Source: Homalodisca vitripennis (lineage: Eukaryota; Arthropoda; Insecta; Hemiptera; Cicadellidae). Taken from it: 64,000 nucleotides of DNA. Position numbers and translations under genes: made by a program. Below are positions 49,560-62,700 of the stretch, piece by piece (positions within the stretch are counted from its first letter, which is position 1; each line of letters begins with the position of its first letter). The stretch lies in assembly GCF_021130785.1 (NCBI RefSeq), contig NW_025777654.1, positions 60,323 to 124,322 on the forward strand, written 5' to 3'. The notes under the pieces are model-generated. The model saw only the letters and a program-made list of their open reading frames with translations. It ran no database searches and was not told the origin of the DNA.

Positions 49560-50430
49560 AGAAAAATCAGGTTTTGTGCTTATAAAATATAAATTGACTC
49601 TAGGCCCTCTAAACTAAAAAGTTCAATCTCTAACAAAATTGAAGAACTGGGCGATGCAGTCAATTGAGGCAAAGTATCAACACCTATAAAGAAAATGTAG
49701 AGTTAAAGAGAATTCAATACAAGGCGAATGGTGAGGTAATTAACTAGGAATAGTTGAAAATAAATCGTAAGTGATGAGCAAATCCATTTCTCGTCAATCG
49801 TCGAAGATCTGTCACGAAAAAATGATGACTGATCATCTTTCTCAAATCTGCTTCAGCGCCTTTGGCAAGTACGCACAATCGTCTTGCGCTAGCGATCTTT
49901 AGTCACCTGCTGTGTTGAAACGTCACAGTTCTAACTGTTATTTGCCTAAAGTTTAGAAAAAAGCCTTAGATTTACGTTTCCTCATTGATATCCTGAAATT
50001 CTTAATAATATTGTTTCTAATGATTCATTATTTCTGTAATCACTAAGTTAAGGCTGTACATGGAACTAGATACGAGATTGTTTACTAGCTCAAACATGTA
50101 CATGGTTCCCCATAACTCAGCATTGTATATGAGCTAATTGTTAATTTTTTTGAATCACTACATATGTTTTATTGCTAAATTGTATATTACAAGGGTGGAG
50201 CTTTGATTGATGCATTTTATCTTAATCCGTTTTGTGTGCGGTTCCTTATACTCTTGGAACAATGCTGGCATCGTAGTTATTTTAACATAACATATTTTAG
50301 AAAATGGTAATCTAGTACTCTGGGAAGAAGGGTAAATGATCACCTTAAGTTAAATCATACCGCAAAATAAAGGATAAACTGTAACAGAAAGGGAGAAGAG
50401 GCTGTTAAATAAGGTAGATAGTGTAAGAAA
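49560..50430 (+). repeat. R10 repeat, copy A
   Basis: Collinear with 52190-53120. Shared blocks are 'aaaaatgatgactgatcatc', 'tcagcgcctt', 'cgcgctagcg'-like, 'tctgtaatcacta', 'aaggctg.ac' and, at the end, 'gaggctgttaaata'. Noncoding. Confidence 0.72.
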
Positions 50431-51170
50431 TGTAATAGAAATAAAAAAAGTTTTGTTGTGACAGTTATGTACAAGTTTAAATTAATTATATCACCCTACC
50501 CACTGACATCAAGATTATGTGGATTATAATAGAATAATCCATCATTGAACTGTTAAATCAGAAAAAAATAACCAGAACTTTTTTCACAGTTGTTTATCAG
50601 GAGATGCGTCTTTTGAGGATTATTTAAGAGGTAGTCACTGGATGATTTTCTAATTTTCTAATCAATTTTAGATTGAAATTGAAATTTTATTTTTAACAGA
50701 TATTAATGATTTTTTTACTATTATTTTGCTTATGAAATGCCCTTGTTATGTTGGTAAACTGTAGTTGCATAAATGTAAATTTTAAACTTATAAAAAATTT
50801 AAAATTTAGAACAAAATATTTAAAATTTGCAAAAAATGTTTTTTAGCACAAATAAGTGGTTTCAAAAAACATTTATGCTGATTTCCTGTTATATTCTAGT
50901 AAACTATATCTACCCCTTAACCTAATTACAAAATTTCAAAAGCCTACGTTATATATAAGTCCAGTTGTGATTTTTTTCACTAAATGTGACACGGGCACAG
51001 TTTTTTGTAAGTTGCATTGGACGTTGTATGTAATGTTACACTATATTCACAATTCAATATTTGAAACTATACTAAAATAAATCGGTACTTTGGATTATAC
51101 CGGACCACAGCAGTATGAAGAACACAAAAATATAAATTAACGGAAACAAACATGATACAACGAAAAAACA
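50431..51170. other. Unassigned AT-rich DNA
   Basis: No repeat or gene was recognised. The frame at 50856-51080 has no domain. Confidence 0.4.
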
Positions 51171-51272
51171 ACTCTTTAATTACAAAAATTACAAACTTAC
51201 AACGATTATCAATATTGTTAATGGGGTCAGATTCCGTTATATGCCCCCAACTTTTTCAATGAACTTGGAACG

Positions 51273-51359
51273 TTATAAAACGATGTAGTTGAGTAACAGA
51301 ACTAATATTCCACCGAAGGTGCTGCCGAAGCCCGCGCTGATGGCCGGAGGAACTCGCAT
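51273..51359 (-). CDS. Possible 28-residue single-pass membrane micropeptide
   Basis: The only ATG of its frame, in an insect-favourable CAAAATG context, opens 28 codons ending in TAA. The peptide begins MRVPPAISAGFGSTFGG and continues as a hydrophobic stretch ending NYIVL, one predicted membrane helix. The codons are GC-rich compared with the AT-rich surroundings. Upstream on the minus strand lie a CCAAT box (51612-51616) and an ETS-like CAGGAAGT (51598-51605). Downstream is AATTAAA near 51175-51181 followed by a GT/T-rich stretch. Size and layout recall insect sarcolamban-type SERCA regulators of 28-29 residues, but sequence similarity is weak and the identity is speculative. An overlapping ATG at 51380-51382 opens a 26-codon frame that would compete for initiation. 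Confidence 0.3.
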   Translation of the reverse strand: MRVPPAISAGFGSTFGGILVLLLNYIVL

Positions 51360-52189
51360 TTTGGGTGGCGGAGTGTGGTCATTTTTGTGTGTTATTTCAA
51401 TAAAGAGTTTAGTTTTTGTTTGGTAATGTTTGTTTTTGGTTGAGGTTTTGTGTTTGGAAAAATGTAGGGGTAAAACTCGGAGGTACAACAAAGCGACGCA
51501 CCAGCTGAACGGGCGGCGAGATTCTGCAATCACGTAATTTACTAAACCGCTCGACTTTGACCCCTGTCTGAGGATGGGGAGGGGTTTGCGATAAGATACT
51601 TCCTGTTTTTTATTGGACGATGTTCTACGCTAATCTAGTAATCAGTAGAAGCAAAATTTCAAATAACGATTCATGTCTGGGTGTGGTCGGTATAATCCCA
51701 AAGTACCAATAAATCTAATAAAAGGGGCATAATAAAAGTGGCCTAACAACAAAAGTAATGAGAGATATACAAACGTAAACAACGCACAGCAACACGAATG
51801 TAACCTCACTCTCGACCAAACAACCCAACAGCTGCGAAGCTCAAATACGACCAAACAAAAAGTCCATAGAGGAATAAAGTACTTTGTGGTTTTTATACTT
51901 GATGATAAATTTTGTACTGGAATAATATAGTTATATAATTAAAATTTTCAAATGCTATCTATTACTAATCCTAAACTTAATGGCTTCCATACCATAACTT
52001 TTAGAAAAAATCATGCTATATTCATTTGATTTTGCTTCTGAGCTATTTCTAGAGTTTCTGTTATTACAAGTAACTTAATTATAGATTAACTAGTACTTTT
52101 GTTTTGTCGAATTTAAATATATTTTTTTTTAAATCAGCTAGTGTGCTTATATAATGCTAATTTGATCTCGGCTCATAGAATAAGTGGTT
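51360..52189. other. Unique, less AT-rich block upstream of the micropeptide ORF
   Basis: 51360-51860 is GC-richer than its surroundings and has no repeat match in the window. It would serve as 5' leader and promoter of the minus-strand ORF. The frame at 51642-51854 (minus) lacks a recognisable domain. Confidence 0.35.
51598..51616 (-). promoter_or_regulatory. CCAAT plus ETS-like promoter motifs
   Basis: On the minus strand CCAAT is followed after a few bases by CAGGAAGT, about 240 bp upstream of the micropeptide ATG. Both motifs are short and can occur by chance. They count only because they lie in the one unique, GC-richer block of this part of the window. Confidence 0.2.
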
Positions 52190-53120
52190 AAATCTCTATC
52201 AATGGGTGTTGTCGGCACTTGAGGCAGGGTAGCAACAGTGATAAGGAAAAGGTAGGAACAAAGACAGTCCAAATCAAGGGTCTCCGGAGGTATTTACAAG
52301 TTCCAGTGAGACTTTTTTATCTACTTTGTGTATATGTGGGAATGTTTAGGTCAGCAAGCCAAAAGACCAACGCCAAAGGTTCTAAATCACCAGCCATGCT
52401 TTCAAAGTTTCTTCTTGTAATCATTAAAGCAGGTGTTTTGCAAAGCCTTTACACGAAAAATGATGACTGATCATCTTAAGCAGGTCCTATGTCAGCGCCT
52501 TCGACTGGTAAGCGTAATCGAATCGCGCTAGCGTTTTTCTCACACATGCTGTACTAAAAAATCGTAGAACTTAGTGTTGTTTATTAAACGTTGGAAAGGT
52601 ACCTAGCCTAAGTTCCACGTTTCCTAGAATGTCTGTAATTCCTAATAATACGTTTTGTAATTGGACATCCATACTTCTGTAATCACTATGTTGTCAAGGC
52701 TGCACCCGCAATGAGATATAGAATAAGGTTCACAAGTTCAACACTAATCAAGGTGTCTAACCAAAAATTCTTAACAAAATAAGTGTGTTTTTGGCGTTTT
52801 GTCACGAACAAAATCATATCTTAACACAATCCCCAGACAGTTTGTGATGATAAATATTTTGCATATCTCAAGGGAGAGGTTTTTTTTATTCATTTAATAT
52901 CCAAATGTAAGCTTAATGTTTTACCATTCCTCATACAATTGGATCATTGTTGCATCACAGTTTTTGACAATACGAAAGATCTTTGTAATATGACTTACTG
53001 TATACTAGAAGAGAGGGTAAACCACTACTTTCAAGTTAAACCATACTGTAAGAAAATGCGTAAATGTTCGGAGCAAAGTAAGAGGCTGTTAAATAGGTGA
53101 TTAAAAATATTTATAGAAAT
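52190..53120 (+). repeat. R10 repeat, copy B
   Basis: Collinear with 49560-50430. It has about 80 extra bases between 52310 and 52455 relative to copy A. It contains 'aaaaatgatgactgatcatc' at 52457 and 'gaggctgttaaatag' near 53082. Confidence 0.72.
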
Positions 53121-53299
53121 AAATTTTAGTTATACTTGTTTTATTAGTCAATCTAAATATATTATACTTCCTCTGATCATGATGTGCTGATTGTAAAAAT
53201 TATCCTTCCCTGCATTGTCACACTTACAGCAGATAAATAAAATAGGATAAGTTAAACCATTGACAGTCAGAAGACTAGTATAATATTTATAACATTGTT

Positions 53300-53480
53300 T
53301 CCGTAAGTGAGATAATGATATAAAAGAGCCTCACTCAGTTCAAATATCTCTCAACTGTTTTTAAAATCAACTCAAAATACTAATCAGTGACTGTCCTCAG
53401 GCTTAACGTATAGTTTTCATTTCGTTTTTTAATTTTCAGAACTTCACATCAACAGAGCCAAAAATAGAAAGTATTTTACA
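53300..53480 (+). repeat. R11 repeat, copy B
   Basis: Collinear with 31481-31660: 'aaagagcctcactcagttca', 'tctctcaactg', 'aatcagtgactgt' and a 'ca.acagagcca' block. Confidence 0.55.
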
Positions 53481-54855
53481 CTCAGACAATGGCAAGCTAT
53501 GCACAAACAACTTTTAATCTTAAATAGACCATGGGTGCCCATACAAATTTTTGGCGATTAGTCAATGTTGGACATCAAGTTCTGCCTATTTTATTGTTAA
53601 TTAGTTTACTAGTCAGCATGAATGTGTGTTTAGATTGTGTCGATTATTTCTAGAGACTAGCCTTGGAAGATTTTTTAATTGTAATTATGCATTAGAGGTT
53701 GTTTTATGGCGGGTTAGTTGATTATGAATGGCCTACACAGAACTATGAAAAGCTATGAAATGACATTGAACCCATAAGACTAGACTTGTCAACACTATAT
53801 GTAGGTTTAAAAACAGTGTTATATATAAAACTATGACATTTGTATAAGTGTCAAACAATCGTTTACAAACTACCAGTGCTTTCATAATATTTTTTCATAC
53901 ATTTCTGTAACAACATGAATTTCTTAAACCGATATCAGGTTTTCGGACAGATTGGCATATATAACTTTACAGAAATTAAAAAATAAAAAACTTTTCGAGG
54001 ATTAGGAAATCTATCCTATTTTTAAGGTGAACAAACCAATTAGATATATTTTAAGATAATAGGAAAGAGCTGCTACTGTAAAACACAACAGTCATCTCAG
54101 AAGTCATTATTACAAACAGATTTATCATAATGTCGGATATTAACCACACGCCAATCCTTATCTTTTACATAAATTTAACAAGTATTCCTTAGATATTTAT
54201 TTTGGAAACGGCACAAAATTAAAACGTTAGTACTTAGAGAGGGATAACAGTAATGTAGAGTCCTCTAAGTCATTGTAATTTAACCTGACAATAAAATTGA
54301 GTTTCAAAATAGTATATACTTTCTGGTGCTAGATGAAGAGAGAGGTTTTATGTGACACTTCATCATGTCCATGTCACTGACTCAAACGTGTAGGAACTTC
54401 ATTTAATGAATATATACTGTAGGTAAGTTCATGCACTAATTTTATTAAAAAACGTTTATACAAGTAAGTGAATAGAATTTTGTATATTATAGAAAGTTTT
54501 TATGTAACAAGTAAATTGTAATGTTGCCGGGCCAGTGACATACCACCCTTGTCACGCCAGAAATGTCATATAAAGAAATCACATCATGAATAAGGACTTA
54601 TTTGTTTCTAGTTTTTAAGCACAATTAGAATTACACTCAACACAGTAAATAGTTGATAAAGAAAGTGGCTAAGCCAAGCAATGTAATCTTCGACCATGCC
54701 GCACTTTACATGGAAAAAGAATCATTGTTACTGATTGGTATGTTATCCTCGTACACGTTATGATTGGTGAAAATTACAATAAACATCCGTAAAATATGTT
54801 AATAACAAAATGTTTATGTGATCTAATAAAATGTTACTTTACATATTATATGTTT
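53481..54855. other. Unassigned AT-rich DNA
   Basis: Nothing recognised. Confidence 0.4.
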
Positions 54856-54859
54856 ATAT

Positions 54860-55690
54860 ATGTAACCAATCTTGGCAGGGATTGGGACTGCCTGTGCTTA
54901 AACCAGTTACCGTGCATTCACCATTGTTCCTAGAAGGAACAGCATTGGCTGCAATGACACTGTTATGCACACCCAGGTTAGAGTATTATATGGTTCTTAG
55001 GGCCAGTCCTTCGACAGGTCGTCACCCTTTTACCATGTAATACTCCCCTCCCTTTATTAGGTTGGATAATTAGGATATAGTGGTTTACGTCACGCTTGCT
55101 GTTATCTGTCGTATACAATATGCATCCACACGACAAGAGCATAATGTAGAACCGTATTTTCTCTTTGTAACTCATTGAACTTTACGGTTATAAATACTTA
55201 ATAAAAGAATTCTTTTAGTTTCAATTTATACACTTCATAACTAATCCACATAGTACTCATAACTTATAAGTAATCCAACTAAATTTAGGCAAAAATGAGT
55301 ATTTATATAAAAAAACCGGTTGAGATAAATAGAAAACTTATTTCATTCTCTGGTGCCATTTAAAATATTATAACTAAAATGCGCTATGCGATATAATCGT
55401 TTGATTTGCTTTTAGACTGATGGGAAATCTTGCAAAATCTGTTCAAGTGCACTAGGTGCTTACTTTAGAGGTATACCGAAATTCTTATACATAAGTTTGA
55501 CGTTATATTGGGATATTGAAAGGATGATAATTCCACGTTTAAAAATATATGTCGTAAACCCCACCGCTAAATGTTTTGTACCGACCTATTACGAACACAA
55601 GTTCACAAAAATACATAAATAATTTTAAACATTAGTTTCCATAGAAACTTTCTAATAATGCAAATCAGAGATTGAAAACAATCTATACCT
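54860..55690 (+). repeat. R1 repeat, copy E
   Basis: It opens with 'accaatcttggcaggga', then 'ttggctgcaatgacactg', 'gggccagtccttcgacagg' and 'ctcccctcccttta'. Copy B-like 3' blocks follow ('tcaagtgcactaggtgctta', 'catagaaactttctaa'). It is more diverged than copies B and C. Confidence 0.75.
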
Positions 55691-56499
55691 CTATAATTCC
55701 AATTAAAAATTAATACACATTTTAATGAATAGTATATTTTAGCCTCATATAGTAATTAGAGCTCATCTAAAATTTAGTAAGAACAAACAACAATTTAAAT
55801 ATTTAATTCAGTTTAAATATATAAAAATTGACATCTTTTCTCCATAAATATCACGTTTTTACTATTATTATTTATTAAAATTTCTGTTTGAATAGTTTTC
55901 AGCTTCTTTAAAATTTTCATGGAGAAATTCACGTTTAACCTACGTGTCTATAAAATTAACAGATATATTAATATTTAGCTAATAATACAATTTCTATTTA
56001 GCTGTAATGTTTACGATATGTTTTTTCACGTGTAAAGTCAAGCTACAAATTTCTAATTCCATTGATGATGAAAGTAATAGATTATTTCTTTTTATTATTT
56101 CTTATTATAATTAGTTTCCTCACAAATTTGAAAATTGTAGTCACTTTTTAAAATAACAGATTTTAATTTTTTTTAATCTGCACTAATTGTTAAGTGCAAG
56201 GTTTTTATTACATTTTTATAATTTAAAACGATATTTATATCAATAACGAAGATATGAGAATTTGGGGTTAAGTATATAATAAAATTCAGCATTTATAGAA
56301 TAATCGGCTGTTTTGTCTACTTCAAATTAAGAAATATAATAGAACTTGGATGGTTGGAAAGTCAAAGAAATAATAAATAACAATCAAGTTATCTAAAACT
56401 TTGAAAATATGGGTACTTTATAATTATTGTATATTTATATCAAGGGATTGGAATAAAAGTTTATATAAATCCAAGTTTACCTAAATTTATTTTTTCTAT
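55691..56499. other. Unassigned AT-rich DNA
   Basis: Nothing recognised. Confidence 0.4.
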
Positions 56500-57036
56500 C
56501 GTTACTTTATATATTCTCGCTGACATACCTCAGCTTTAAGCGTTTCGGACGGATAAGGTAGCGTAGCCGGTTTAATTTTGCCCATGGAGCTTGTGTACAT
56601 TGTTCATTAGATATTAGACAGAAAAATAAATAAATTGGTTAAAATGTTTAAACAATTGTTACGAATAATACTCCTCCAAAAACATTTTTAGAATAAAATT
56701 GAATATGTAGTGCGTATGTATTATAGGTAATGTGAAATTATATACTTATATATCTAAAGATTGAAAAAAGGCGTGAAACTAAAAAAATTAATGTTTGAGT
56801 TTGTAACATTAATAATGTACTTTTTCCTCACATACGAAATTGCATATTGAGTAGTGGAATTGGAAAATTAGGAACACTTTCGTTTGTTAACCGCATATGT
56901 AAGACTTTAGTTTTATAGTGTTCTGCACCAAAAGCACCGAAATTAATATTTTTAATAACGATGAGTCAGGATCCAACTGACATGTCCGTGCCCGCACGGA
57001 ATACCACCGCTTCCCCACCACACGGCCAGGCGAGCC
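56500..57036 (-). mobile_element. R7 repeat with tRNA-like head, copy B (uninterrupted)
   Basis: Its reverse complement matches 32722-32949 and then 33169-33485 with nothing between, which defines the insertion in copy A. The A-box-like TGGGGAAGCGG lies on the minus strand at 57007-57017, and a B-box-like CAGTTGGATCCTG near 56967-56979. A small GC hairpin CCGTGC/GCACGG lies at about 56985-56999. Confidence 0.55.
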
Positions 57037-59109
57037 TGGTAAGCCTCGAGCCTTCGATAGCTCGAAGTAACGAGACAGCGTAACTGATCTCGTTATATAG
57101 TAACTAGAACATATGATAAAAAATAACATTTAATGTTATTGGAAATCTTTAGATTTCGTGTTATGAAATAAAAAAACCACGAAAACCTTACTAACTTGTT
57201 ACGTAGTAGTTACTTGGAAATGATACAAATGGAAACGCTTCGTCTTTAAGATTGAGTTCTGAGTTTAAACGGTCTGACAGTTATTATAGAAATCAATAAA
57301 CATTTACATTTCTTTCTTTTATGCATATTTTACATAATGTGTAATACAAAACAGATCACGTGAGGAGTTATGTATTTATCTGATGTAATTATTGAGCAAA
57401 GCATGCAGACATAAATGCCTTGTACATACATCAATCACAAACGTTTTTAAATAGGAAACCTCAAGGCTAAGTACTACAGGGAAAAAACCTATTTGAAATG
57501 AAAATAACCTTGACTAGTTCAGTTGTATTCTAGTATTGTGATTATGTATTCTTATTTTATTGTTAAAAAATTATCCAAATAGATTAATGAAATATCCATT
57601 TTTTAAGTTGGTGCGTAAAATAAGACAAGAACCAATTTTACGAAGGTTTAAACAAACTAATATTTATTATGCTCTATCTTTCAATAATTTACAACAGCTG
57701 ATATAAATTAAAATATTGTGTGACTAATTATTGTAATAAGGGGAAGAGTATTTAGTATTCCACTCGCAACCTTAAATCCGCCCGCAGGTAATAGAATCAT
57801 CAATTTTATGCTGTGCATATTTAAGTATTGTACAAGTATAGAGTTAAATACTAATATCATACCGTGTTCGTAATTGATTTATCAATCCATTAATAATTTT
57901 AAAGCTATAACCATCATTTAGTGGAAGAACAAAGGCAAACATATTGAGCATTTTGTGTTGAATAGGAAAGTTTAAACGGTAAGTCTACTTAAATTGGACT
58001 ATTTAAGCAGTTAAGACGACATTGCTTAATTAAAAATATTAAAGCTAACTATTCAGACATGTCTATTCATTATTTGTTTGATTATTCGTTATTTCAAAAC
58101 ATAAACCTTAAAATTAGAAACAGTGCAACTTGTTGCATAAAGTTTACTACCTAAAAGCTAAATGTTAGATGTGGTGACTGTGAAGAAAAGTATCATGCTT
58201 TGTTTATTTGACTGAACTAGAATAAAAGTCACTATTTGATAATTGAGGCAACTTCATGGCATTGCGTACCTTTTACTCAAGAAAAACAATTTGAAATGAA
58301 AATACTTAAGGCTCTATTACCTTGGAACATGACATGAAAGCTTCCACAGATCCACTAAATAATTTAGTTTAACCTTGGAACTTTTTTAACAATAATTTTA
58401 AATAATTTGTTACTAACAAAGAACTGAGTGAAAAATTTTAGTTGAGAATATGTCTTGAAAATAAGTTTCAAAAATTATTTCAAAAAATCATTCAGATCTG
58501 AGATTTTAAAGAATGCAAATGTGATGTACATTATGTAACTAGAGAATATAATGGTCAAATGATTCATTGCTTGAAGGTACAAGAGTTTTGAAATAACTCT
58601 ATGAATAAATAAATGAACATCCTATAATTGTATACATTGACACAAAAAGTAAATTTATGCGGTGAATTACACTTAAGAAAAGCTCGAAACAATCCATAAT
58701 AAAAGAGAATTATTATAAATTATTCAAGCAATTCCATAAAGTTAGGTTTTTATAAATGAAAGTTATTACCTCACTCTGCTGATCCATCTACTGTTTCATT
58801 GTATTTTACCATGAAGAACTGACTACACTTTTGTGTTGTTTAAAAACTAGCCTTTGCCAGTTGCTAGGCATTGGAAAAGTAACAACACTGTTAATGAAAA
58901 TATGGGAAATACTCTAATTTTATTTATTAGATTCCCGGAATCAAAACTATCCATTAACTTTCGAATCGCCTTCAAAAATGTTTTACGTTTAGAGATTTAC
59001 AGGCAACATATATTTTATGTTAATTTAATCTGTTTAAAGCATTAACATTATGTACTATAATTTTAAGTCTTCTATATATGGGAGGCATGGAATTTGGTAT
59101 GTAGGTTTA
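57037..59109. other. Unassigned AT-rich DNA
   Basis: Nothing recognised. The frame at 58854-59045 has no domain. Confidence 0.4.
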
Positions 59110-59790
59110 TATTATGCCCTAGAGTCTCACTAAGAAAGGATATTTTACTCTATTGCAAGGGACCCACCTGATTCCCTCCCAACTACGCAGTACATCGTAC
59201 AGATTTGTCCGGCCCAACAACACAGGATGTTTACAAGTGATGGAGGAGCTGCTATTCTCGAATCTCAACTCCATGGTATGGTCCGAAACAGACGACGACT
59301 GACAAAAATAGGGCAAAGATCGCCATGTCCTAGAAACAAAGCAACCTTTAACCGTTCAAAAAGGTTACGCACCTGGTCCAAGAGATCAGCGAGGAAGATG
59401 GAAAAGCTTTATAGACTCCCTCCAAATGGAAAACGGCTCGCTCTGATGACTCATCAACGCTTTTCGCTCAATCTCGATGGTGGAGAGGCCACTTCATAGA
59501 CCGAGGACCTTATGTACTCTAGAGCTGAAAAGGCGGAAGTATTTGCTTATTCGTGCAGGATCAGTGGTGTCATCCACACTTGATTAATCACCAACACTAC
59601 TCAAAAGATATTCCTGGTAGAAGACACCCAGACTGTAGAAGGCGAGATGAGGAGCTCCCCGCCATCACGGAGGAGTACTATCCAAGTCCCACTCCAAGCT
59701 TTGACCAAACATAACCTATGACTAGAAAACATCGGAACACTGGCTCTTCAGTAATCCTTAGTCAAGGCTATCTCCCAGATCATTGTGCTA
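59110..59790 (+). mobile_element. Jockey-type non-LTR fragment (linker between endonuclease and reverse transcriptase)
   Basis: Across shifting plus-strand frames the translation gives an ATFNRSKRLRTW-like helix, then W.SFIDSLQ.ENGSLW, a MTHQRF.SISMVERPLH.PRTL stretch and a 'EKAEVFAYS' block. This order (Arg-rich linker, W..F..SL, ..SLW, EKAEVFA) is familiar from the region ahead of the RT fingers in Jockey-clade elements. The RT proper is not found downstream and the frames are broken, so this is a fragment. Confidence 0.6.
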
Positions 59791-62700
59791 TTTAGTTTGT
59801 TTGCAGCTCCAACATTTATCTATTTTTGGAAGACATCGAAGGGATTCTCATACCCAGTATGGCAAAGAATCTGACGTTTGCCGGAGAGTCAGTCAATTTC
59901 TCGCCTAAAAGTCTATCGCTGGTAGAAACTTTTGCTATACTCCTGGAGGATTTTCATTTTTCGTTTTGGCATGACAAGTACGGTACTTTTATTCAAAAGA
60001 TCAATTCACCAAACCTCAAATGACCAAATATATGATGTAGAATAAGATCTTAATTTGCCTACTGGCCGATAAAATTTGATGTACCACTCTGGTATATCAT
60101 CTGAGATCATGAGATGTGGCCTGAACGGTTGGCTAGGTATCCCTCACGCGGCCCGAGCATGCAGTCTTCAAAAATGGAACTGCGTGTGTAGTGGATCTCT
60201 CGCTCTAGGCAGTCTATCCCGAAATATGAATTTCCTTGGGGTGCGTATGTTTCTCATCTCTTCTTCAGGTGATTGTTTCGTAAAAATTCTTTTTATTGTG
60301 ATGTAATTATATAATGTAAACACACAAGTTTCGAGTATTATTATCGAAAATTCCCTTATCCCGCTTATAGTTTTGTAGACCTAGTCTAGTATTCTGGACG
60401 AATGTGGATTCCCTCATAACCACTGTTCCACCCTGATGCCAGTGACTATTGATGTGAACTCATTCTATATTATTTGTGATTCCACCTACCCGTCTACCTA
60501 TATACCGATTGTACACCTCCGGAGGATGCAAACGTTTCAGCTGTGCCGTGCGGGGAGTGTGACCTGTGAAGACCACTTCGGTGAGTAGCACCATTCCTCT
60601 AAACCTATTTCCCCCCATTCACCTTTCCAACCACGTCTATGTTATGCTGACTTTTAATTTCCTTTAAATCGAAAAGAATAAAATCAATTAGTCTAATTAT
60701 TCATTATTCATCTATTGCCTATCACTTTTTATTTATCTTTTCTCGTCTCAAACGATTCAAATTCTCAAAATTCAAGCATGATACTATTTATAAAATTCGT
60801 TTAGTACGTTACATTACACAAAATGCCATACGTTCAGGAAATGTTTTCGCATTAGGTAATTCGTAAATTACTCTCGTTCGAAGTTTAACTGCAACGTGTA
60901 GTAGCCAGTCTGTCGTGAACGGGGGTGTTAATTGCGTTTTGTAATTGTAAACATATCTCTATTGATGTCTTCCATAACATTTTCCATAATCATAGTTTTC
61001 TAAGGTCTTTCTATTAGATTTTCATGAGACCATGTGCGGAAACGACAACTGGATATTCTATCCTCCAGACTTTCAGTATGCCACGCCCGAATTTTGCCGT
61101 GTGACCCATTGGTTGGTGATATCGAACTCTGAGGGTCCAATTTGCAACATAATATTTTTACGGAACTCATATGTAACGTTTGAAGCTGTGGGAATTAGAG
61201 CTAGCTCGAACAACTTCATGTAAATATCATGCATCACGTGTATAAACCAAGATTCCTCCTTCCACCGGAGAATCCTAACCACAGAAACCTTGTACCACGT
61301 GCCTGTAGGTGGAGGTGTTTGAAGTTGACATACCCAAATTAGCTTACCCACATTTTTTCATATTATTCGTTACTTCTTCGTTAGTTCCTGTTAATTCTCA
61401 CAAAAAATTTCGTTTGTTCCACAATATTAACAACTTTACAGCCTTAATTCAATTCGGGTAAGCCAACTTCAGAACTTAAAAAAGTTATTTAGCCAGATTA
61501 AATCTTTATAATTTGATTTTCTTAGTATACATCGTTAGTTCCTCGTTAGTTCTCACGTAAAATTTTTTAGTTCAGCAATATTAAAAACTTTAGAGCCTTA
61601 AAAATTTAAAATTAAAAATTTGATGTGTATGTCCCATCAGGAGCACACAGCACGACCTATCACACAGGTCTACGGCTGAGATTCGATGCACAACAATATT
61701 ATTAGATCGTAATGTTTTTCTCCGAGTACGAGCGTAGTAATTAAGACCCATTCAGTTCGCCAACATAACATCCGAGTAAATGGGCTCTGATAAGGAGTGG
61801 TAGCACTGTTGTATGAAACCTTTCTTGTGTTCCTAATTTTCATTATGTTTAATATACAACAACTTAATTTAATATTTAAAAAAAATATTTTGTAGGTCCT
61901 CAAAAAGTGTAACAAAAATTATTTCGTATATATATATAGTATATATACACATACACATTTGCTTTTTTTTTGCTTTAAAATAACTAAAATAATTATCTAT
62001 TAACTTTATCGTTGGTAATAAATAATTACATAATTAAATAGTATCTAATATAAATATATATAGAGGATTCATGTTTTTCATTAGTAACACTTTCTGCTGA
62101 GTGTTTTGGACAAAAAAACATAAACAAAGACGTTATAGTTCTTCAACCAAATATCATTAGTTTGCAAACCCTGCCGACTGCCGAAAATTCAAACGTCGTC
62201 GTCTGATACAAAGTATCCAGTAAACGTTTTCACGGTATTTTAAGTTTAATTGAGATTTATATTTATAATTCTATCTCCGAAAAGCCATAAACAACCAACA
62301 CCATGAAGAAGTTCACCAGAAGTTTCATGTGTAATTTTGTATAAATTTTTAAGTCAGTCGTCGCCTTTATCCTTAAATCAACCCACAATTTTTTACAATG
62401 ATAACTAAAGCTACTAACAGAAACCACTGTATTTGGCAACAGATTTGAGTTATATATATATAACTATATATATATAGAATATTGTAAATTGTGGCCGTTA
62501 GTCGAACGATAGTAAATGATGATGTAGGACGGGGTGTATGGATATTAATCATCCCACAGCTGAACAGGCCAATTTTTGTGAGTTTCTCTGCAAGCTTTAG
62601 TGAATATGAGGTTAAGTACTTTTCATATATAATAAATCAATGCATAATCATTATCCTCATATTACAAACTTATTTATTCACAAAGAAATGTTTGTTATTC

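Noticed and set aside
51642..51854. 70-codon minus frame upstream of the micropeptide ORF
   Set aside because: Low-complexity composition with no domain. It more likely lies in the promoter or leader region.
61073..61351. 92-codon minus frame with fairly even composition
   Set aside because: No recognisable family, and an overlapping plus frame of 63 codons is equally open.
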